From UBA8199 sp964507045 (lineage in GTDB: Bacteria; Verrucomicrobiota; Verrucomicrobiia; Limisphaerales; UBA8199), in NCBI GenBank assembly GCA_964507045.1, contig CAZDOO010000024.1:1-64000 (forward strand): DNA of 64,000 bases, given 5' to 3'. This document shows, in pieces, positions 59,204 to 64,000 of the stretch. The notes under the pieces were generated by a model. It was not told where the DNA came from and did no database searches. It saw only the letters and a program-made list of their open reading frames with translations. Numbering within the stretch: position 1 is the stretch's first letter; the number at the start of each line of letters is the position of its first letter. The position numbers and the translations under genes are program-made.

Positions 59204-61278
59204 TCGCAACCACTCTCTCGGGCATTCTCAACAAGGGCGACCGCGTGGCCGTCTCCAACGTGACCGGCCGCGAGGCGATGGGGGTGAGCATTGTCTCGCA
59301 GCAGTATTGCGGCAACATTGTGGGGGGCTGGGCCCTGGGCAAAGACCACGAGCTGATCAAGGTGCCCGGCGGACGCGACATCCGCGTGTTCGGCCAGTTC
59401 GAGGATCTCCTGAAGCACCTCCCGGCCCGGGAACGGCCCAACAAGGTCATCGTCTATTCGCCCCCGGATGCCGTGTACGGTGACGTCAAGGAAGTGGTTG
59501 AGAACGGCGAAGGCACCGTCGAGACCATCTTCGTCATTACCGAACACGTGTCGGTCGAGGTGACCGCCAAGCTCAGACGCCTGTGCGACCTGGCCCGGAT
59601 GGACATCATCGGGTGCAACACGCTGGGCGTCATCAACGCCCACGCGGGCGTCCGGGTGGGCGCCGTGGGCGGCGACACGCCCGGCGAATCGTTCATCCCC
59701 GGCAGCGCGACCATCATCTCAAACTCCGGCAACCTGGTGAACACGATTGCCTCTTATCTCCAGTCGGCCGGCTTGGGCATCTCGTTCGGCATCTCGACAG
59801 GCAAAGACCCGCTCATCCTGACCCCGCTGAAGGATTTCCTGGCCCTGGCTGAGAAAGACAAGCGCACGAAGATCGTCGTCCTTTACGTCGAGCCCGGCGG
59901 CACATACGAGCGGGAGGCCATCGAGTTCATGGCGCGGCGGAAGTACTCCAAGCCGCTGCTGGTGTTCGTGGCCGGCGCCTTTGCCGAAGGGCGCAACATC
60001 TCGCTGGGCCACGCGGGCGGCGTCGTCGAGGGCCGCTGCACCTCCGCTACCGACAAAATGGGCCTGTTCGACGAGTATTTCGGCATACCCCCGTTTGACC
60101 CCGCCGATCCCAAAGCCGCGCGCAAACACCTGGCGCGCGCCCGGCGCGGCATCCGCGCCACCACCTTGCACGCGCTCGTGCCGGCGGCGAAGGTGCTGAT
60201 GGCAGCGCTGCGCATCAAGCCGGACTTCAAGCCCGTCCGCGCGGTGGCGCTGAACCCCTGGATTGTTGACCTCGGTGCCCTGGCCGGCAAACTGCCCAAG
60301 CCGCTTGCCCTGCAGCCGGGCAGCGTGCCCAGCCCCTACAAGGAACTGCTCGCCCAGCAACTCAAAGGCGGCCTGGGGCGGGTTGTGACACGCCAGCCCA
60401 TGCGCCACGCCTCGCACGCGTCATCCAACGATGGCGCCACGCCGCGAATCCAAGGCTGCTCGCTGCCGGCCCTGATGCAGCGGCCGGGGCCCTTCGCGTA
60501 CAGCGTCCTGCTCGCCTGGCTCGGCTCCCCGCCCGCGCACGACTTTGAATTCCGGCTCTTCGAGATGTGCCTCACGGCCTCGATCACCAACGGCCCGGGC
60601 ACCATCTCGGCCCAGGGCGCCAAACTCGCCGCCTCGGCGGGCAACGAGCCCAACACCGCCATGATGACGACGCTGGGTGCGATCGGCTCGGTGCATGGTG
60701 GCAACGGCAAAGATGCCGCCTGCTTCCTCATCAAGGTCTTCCGCGACACCGGGCTGACCGACCCGTATGACCGGAAACAGGCGCCGGACCTCGACAAGCT
60801 GGCACAGGCCTGCGTGGCCGACTACCACCGCCGGAAGTCGGCGGCGAGGGACGCGGGCGTGGACCTTGAGAAGGTGCCGTGCCTGGGGCATCCGGTATTC
60901 AACCAGGAAACGGTCAACTACGATCCGCGCGAGCGCGTCATCAGCCGGCACCTGGAGGAGAACGGCCTGTACAACGTCTTCCTCGACTTCTACCACCGTC
61001 TCGCGCGCGAGCTGATGAACCAGGGCGTGACAACCAAGGTCCACGCCGTGAACGTGGATGCTGTCCTGACCTGCGTCTGCATGGGCTTGGCCTGGCCGCT
61101 GTTGGTGGAGAAGAGAATCACTATAGACCGCGCGGTGGACCTGCCCTTCCTCACCTTCGCCCTGGGCCGCGTGGCCGGTGGCGCTGCCGAGTATCTCGAC
61201 CACCGCGAGTCCGGCACCGACATGGACATGCGGGTTCCCGTCAGCGAGTGCAAGGCGTTGACCCGGCCGCGAGACTGA
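59200..61278 (+). CDS. ATP-citrate-lyase-like large subunit (CoA-ligase plus citrate-synthase domains)
   Basis: 692 aa, longer than Chlorobium AclA (about 608). The first half is a succinyl-CoA-synthetase alpha-type domain with phospho-His 271 (SLGHAGGVV). The second half is a citrate-synthase-type domain: H564 (CLGHPVFN) and D620 (VNVDAVLTCVCMGLAWP) match the ACLY His975/Asp1026 positions. The first catalytic His of that fold (ACLY His900 in the DHGP segment) aligns with N464 (ASITNGPGTISAQG), so the classical triad is incomplete. It may cleave citryl-CoA by a changed mechanism or act on another acid. It overlaps the small-subunit gene by 4 bp. Confidence 0.8.
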   Translation: MIATTLSGILNKGDRVAVSNVTGREAMGVSIVSQQYCGNIVGGWALGKDHELIKVPGGRDIRVFGQFEDLLKHLPARERPNKVIVYSPPDAVYGDVKEVVENGEGTVETIFVITEHVSVEVTAKLRRLCDLARMDIIGCNTLGVINAHAGVRVGAVGGDTPGESFIPGSATIISNSGNLVNTIASYLQSAGLGISFGISTGKDPLILTPLKDFLALAEKDKRTKIVVLYVEPGGTYEREAIEFMARRKYSKPLLVFVAGAFAEGRNISLGHAGGVVEGRCTSATDKMGLFDEYFGIPPFDPADPKAARKHLARARRGIRATTLHALVPAAKVLMAALRIKPDFKPVRAVALNPWIVDLGALAGKLPKPLALQPGSVPSPYKELLAQQLKGGLGRVVTRQPMRHASHASSNDGATPRIQGCSLPALMQRPGPFAYSVLLAWLGSPPAHDFEFRLFEMCLTASITNGPGTISAQGAKLAASAGNEPNTAMMTTLGAIGSVHGGNGKDAACFLIKVFRDTGLTDPYDRKQAPDLDKLAQACVADYHRRKSAARDAGVDLEKVPCLGHPVFNQETVNYDPRERVISRHLEENGLYNVFLDFYHRLARELMNQGVTTKVHAVNVDAVLTCVCMGLAWPLLVEKRITIDRAVDLPFLTFALGRVAGGAAEYLDHRESGTDMDMRVPVSECKALTRPRD

Positions 61279-61302
61279 ACTCTCCCCCCCGAGATCGTGT
61301 TA

Positions 61303-62115
61303 TCAGCCAGGCGCTTGAGGCAGCGCGTAGCGGCGCAAATACTTTACCGCCACGGTCAAGTCTTTCGGCCAGGGGGCGGTGATGGTCAGCGGTTCGCCGG
61401 TGACCGGGTGGAGCAGGGCGAGGCTTTCACAGTGGAGGGCAGCCCGGGCAAGCAGCGGGCGCTCGGTCCGGTTCGGCTTTAGCCGATACTCCTGCTTCAA
61501 CTGCGAGAGCAGCAGCAGCCGGCCGCCGTATAGCTGATCGCCGACTACCGGCAGCCTTGCGTCGCGCAGGTGGGCGCGAATCTGGTGCGGGCGGTCCGTC
61601 ATCGGCTCGCACTGCAACAGGGTGTGGCGGGTAAACCGTTCGCGGACCGTGAAGACTGTCAGCGAACGTTTGCCGTGTCTCGAATCCACCCGCATCAGGC
61701 CGATGCGCGCGGGGTGCGGGGCCAGCTTGGCTTCCACCTGGAACCGGTCTTCCGCCGGCGCGCCTTGCACGAGCGCCACATGCCGCTTGCCGGGCTTCGC
61801 CTCGCCGAACAGGTTCAGCAGCGCGATGAGCGCCGGCTTGCTCTTGGCCAGCAGCATCACGCCGCTCGCCTCGGCATCCAACCGGTGCGTCGGCATCAGG
61901 TAAGTCCGCCCGCCGGCCACGGCCGAGGGGGCGCCGCGCTTGATGGCGTCATACAGCAGCTTCAGGAGGTTCGGGCGATCCGGCTCCGTGCGGTCGGGCG
62001 AGGCCGGCAGGTCGGCCGGTTTGTCGAGCGCCAGCAGGTGGGCGTCTTCATAGAGGACGGGGATTTCCCAGAACCCGTGGCTGGCGGGCGCAGACAGCTT
62101 AATGGCGGCGTTCAT
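61303..62115 (-). CDS. RluA-family pseudouridine synthase
   Basis: 270 aa. The catalytic segment HRLDAEASGVMLLAKS contains the essential Asp (HRLD). The region MTDRPHQIRAHLRDARLPVVGDQLYGG is the second family signature. The enzymes isomerise uridines in rRNA or tRNA; there is no N-terminal S4 domain here, so the RluA/TruC-like subgroup is likely. The ATG at 62115 is used; the upstream part of the frame is not conserved. Confidence 0.9.
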   Translation of the reverse strand: MNAAIKLSAPASHGFWEIPVLYEDAHLLALDKPADLPASPDRTEPDRPNLLKLLYDAIKRGAPSAVAGGRTYLMPTHRLDAEASGVMLLAKSKPALIALLNLFGEAKPGKRHVALVQGAPAEDRFQVEAKLAPHPARIGLMRVDSRHGKRSLTVFTVRERFTRHTLLQCEPMTDRPHQIRAHLRDARLPVVGDQLYGGRLLLLSQLKQEYRLKPNRTERPLLARAALHCESLALLHPVTGEPLTITAPWPKDLTVAVKYLRRYALPQAPG

Positions 62116-62216
62116 AATGGGTGCGCTTGGCGCGGGCGGACAAATCCGAGGGCCGAAACCAACACCCGAAGGCCGAAACCCGGAACCGACAACCTGCCGG
62201 CGCACTCGGCCCGGGC

Positions 62217-63911
62217 CTACGACTTCTTGGCCGCTTTGGGCGTCTGCTTCAGATCGGGCGGTGGCTGTTGCTGGGCCAGCGGGGTGTCCCGGAGCCCTTT
62301 CTCGGCCTCGCGGCGGAACCAGTCGTTGAAAGCCTCGTTCTGCCGGTTCAGGCGGACAGCGCTGAGGAAAGCCGGCAGGCCCGCAGTAATCTTGGCCTCG
62401 TCCAGCGGCAACTTAGACTTCACGTGGACAATAACGCCGCCTTCGGGCGTCATTTGGAAGTTGCTCACCTGGCCCGGCGGCGTCAGAAAACTGATCTGCT
62501 TGAACTGGTTCAGGCTTAGATGATTCTCCACCTCGGGCACTTGGCGCGTGCTGAGCGATATCGGCGGCAGATTGACCAATGTTTGCTTGGCGGCAGCGCA
62601 AACGGCTTCGGGCGTCTTGCCTTGCGCAATGCCGTTGGTCAGCAACTGGTGGAAGTTCATCCCCGTCTGGCGCGCCAGATTCAGCGCCTGGCTATGCCGG
62701 TACTCGTTGACCACCTGCGGGCGAATCTTGTCCAGCGGCGGCACCTCGCTCGGGATCTTCTTGTTCAAAGCGATGACATACACGGCATTCGAGCCCACGA
62801 TCGGCCCGGCTAGCGGGTCTTCCAGCGTGCGGGCAAATGCCTTCTGCGCGAAATCCAGCGCCACGCCCAGCTCCGCTGGGGGGCTCTCACGGTCAAACGG
62901 CGCCGTGACGCCGACGGCCAGCCCCTGTTCCTTGGCCAGCTTGTTCAAGTTGTCCGCCTGCAGCGGATTCATGTCGAAAAGCGGCGTGGCGAAATCCACG
63001 GCCTTCTTCCGGGCGCCTTGGTATTCGAGCTGCCGGAGTCGGTTCTCGCGCACCTTCACCTTCGCCTCCGCCAGGGTTGGCACGTCCAACTCGCGCAGGA
63101 AATTGGTCCCGCCCTGCCGATACGCCTCCTCGATCTGCAGGTCCATATTGGTCATCTTGGCCAGCTCCGCGGTGGCTTCCGCCGCGAAATTCGTCAGGTC
63201 GAACTTGACATAGCTGACTTGCACGCGCTCGGGCAGGCGGTAATTCGCCAGGCGGTTGGAATAGAACTGCGTCACTGCGTCCGGCAGCACGGTGACATCG
63301 GACAGATAACTGGACGCGGAGAAGAACACGGCGGCGGTGGCCAGCTCCTCCTGCTCGCGCTTAAACAGGTCGCGCGCCTCCTGCGGCGTGACCAGCTTGC
63401 CGGTCAGCCCGGTCGTGCTGATCAGCTCCTGTAGACCCAGGTAATGCCGCACAAAGCGCTCCAGGTCATCCACCTTATACCCGCGCGGCTGGAGAATCTG
63501 GCGGATGAATACGTCCGGCGACGAGATGCCCGCCCGCTGGAACTGGCTGACCATCGCCCGGGCGGCCTGCGCCACCATGTCAGCGCTGGGGTGAATGCCC
63601 AACTGCTGTTGCTTCTGGAGCAGCAGCAGCCACTGATAGGTTTCCCGCTCGATCTGCCCGCCCGTCTTCCTGGCTTCTTCGTCCGGCCAGGTCCCGGTCG
63701 AGAAGTAATGACGCAAGAAGACCTCGTTCCGGGCATGAATAAACTGCTCTTCGGTGATGCGCTCGCCGTTGATGGAGCCCAGGTTGATGGGGCCGCGACG
63801 GCTGTCGTTCAGCTTGGAATAGGGCGAGAAGAAGATGACAAAGCTGATAATGGTGAGCGTGATAATGATCGCCCACAGCCAGGTTTGATGCTTGCGAATG
63901 GTCCCAAACAT
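62217..63911 (-). CDS. Membrane-anchored PpiD/SurA-like periplasmic foldase
   Basis: 564 aa. A short cytoplasmic start and one N-terminal helix (WLWAIIITLTIISFVIFFSPY, about 12-32) anchor the protein; the rest is periplasmic. The SurA_N-type domain (GSINGERITEEQFIHARNEV, WLLLLQKQQQLGIHPSADMVAQAARAM) is clear. The middle contains a parvulin-like pattern only weakly (VQVSYVKFDLTNF; FARTLEDPLAGPIVGSNAVYVIAL), so prolyl isomerase activity is uncertain. It probably assists folding of exported proteins near the translocon. The ATG at 63911 opens the anchor helix. Confidence 0.85.
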   Translation of the reverse strand: MFGTIRKHQTWLWAIIITLTIISFVIFFSPYSKLNDSRRGPINLGSINGERITEEQFIHARNEVFLRHYFSTGTWPDEEARKTGGQIERETYQWLLLLQKQQQLGIHPSADMVAQAARAMVSQFQRAGISSPDVFIRQILQPRGYKVDDLERFVRHYLGLQELISTTGLTGKLVTPQEARDLFKREQEELATAAVFFSASSYLSDVTVLPDAVTQFYSNRLANYRLPERVQVSYVKFDLTNFAAEATAELAKMTNMDLQIEEAYRQGGTNFLRELDVPTLAEAKVKVRENRLRQLEYQGARKKAVDFATPLFDMNPLQADNLNKLAKEQGLAVGVTAPFDRESPPAELGVALDFAQKAFARTLEDPLAGPIVGSNAVYVIALNKKIPSEVPPLDKIRPQVVNEYRHSQALNLARQTGMNFHQLLTNGIAQGKTPEAVCAAAKQTLVNLPPISLSTRQVPEVENHLSLNQFKQISFLTPPGQVSNFQMTPEGGVIVHVKSKLPLDEAKITAGLPAFLSAVRLNRQNEAFNDWFRREAEKGLRDTPLAQQQPPPDLKQTPKAAKKS

Positions 63912-64000
63912 AATTCAGTACAATTTAAGAACGGGCACCGTAACCGCCTTTGTGCAGGCGGGTCAAACCTAAAATCTGCTTCGCTAGCCGTGTAGGCGCA

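Overview
The window looks like a chromosomal piece of a GC-rich, Gram-negative member of the Verrucomicrobiota. I infer this from lifestyle markers only: a type IV-type prepilin/pseudopilin with the H-x-G...DGH motif, PA14- and LamG-type exported proteins, LpxD-like acyltransferases, a 13-gene complex I operon, and intergenic DNA crowded with palindromic repeats. There are no rRNA genes, no CRISPR array and no intact insertion sequence. One tRNA gene is visible.

Layout. 1-606 is a dispersed hairpin repeat interrupted by a 258-bp MITE. A PPK2 polyphosphate kinase follows (607-1488). 1516-3804 is an eroded drug-efflux island on the minus strand: a transposase tail, a membrane-fusion-protein fragment, a TetR head and a Bcr/CflA-type transporter with a TetR-like N-terminus. 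4058-18048 is the complex I operon nuoBCDEFGHIJKLMN on the minus strand. It lacks nuoA, and a tRNA-Gln gene lies on the opposite strand between nuoE and nuoF. A small Cys-rich exported protein and rpsA follow on the plus strand. 21090-26511 holds a secreted (alpha/alpha)-barrel glycosidase-like protein carrying an in-frame REP insertion, a methyltransferase-Mrr nuclease fusion, and a truncated Ig-like exported protein. 26512-34712 encodes a PA14-type sensor kinase, a NarL-type regulator, a large exported protein, a pseudopilin and a lipoprotein. A near-identical 49-bp element lies upstream of both the kinase and the exported protein.

34770-52501 is a surface-glycan region: a secreted GDPD-LamG protein, two glycosyltransferases, two LpxD-like N-acyltransferases, a DegT aminotransferase, a LegB-like 4,6-dehydratase, a nucleotidyltransferase, epimerases and a deacetylase-like protein. 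Embedded in it is a compact ACP-KASIII-SDR-KASIII operon (43644-46706). Together they suggest synthesis of a 3-hydroxyacyl-ACP that N-acylates an amino-deoxy sugar. 52583-64000 carries housekeeping and accessory genes: a class C beta-lactamase-like hydrolase, trxB, an epimerase, a B12-type radical SAM enzyme, a two-gene ATP-citrate-lyase-like pair, an RluA-type pseudouridine synthase and a PpiD-like foldase.

The most unusual DNA-level signal is a family of intergenic palindromes whose arms are built from 11-bp tandem units (1-90, 23366-23471, 43392-43500, 57343-57450). Their hairpin tips differ in sequence but stay self-complementary. One copy has been hit by a MITE, and another copy preserves the matching empty site.
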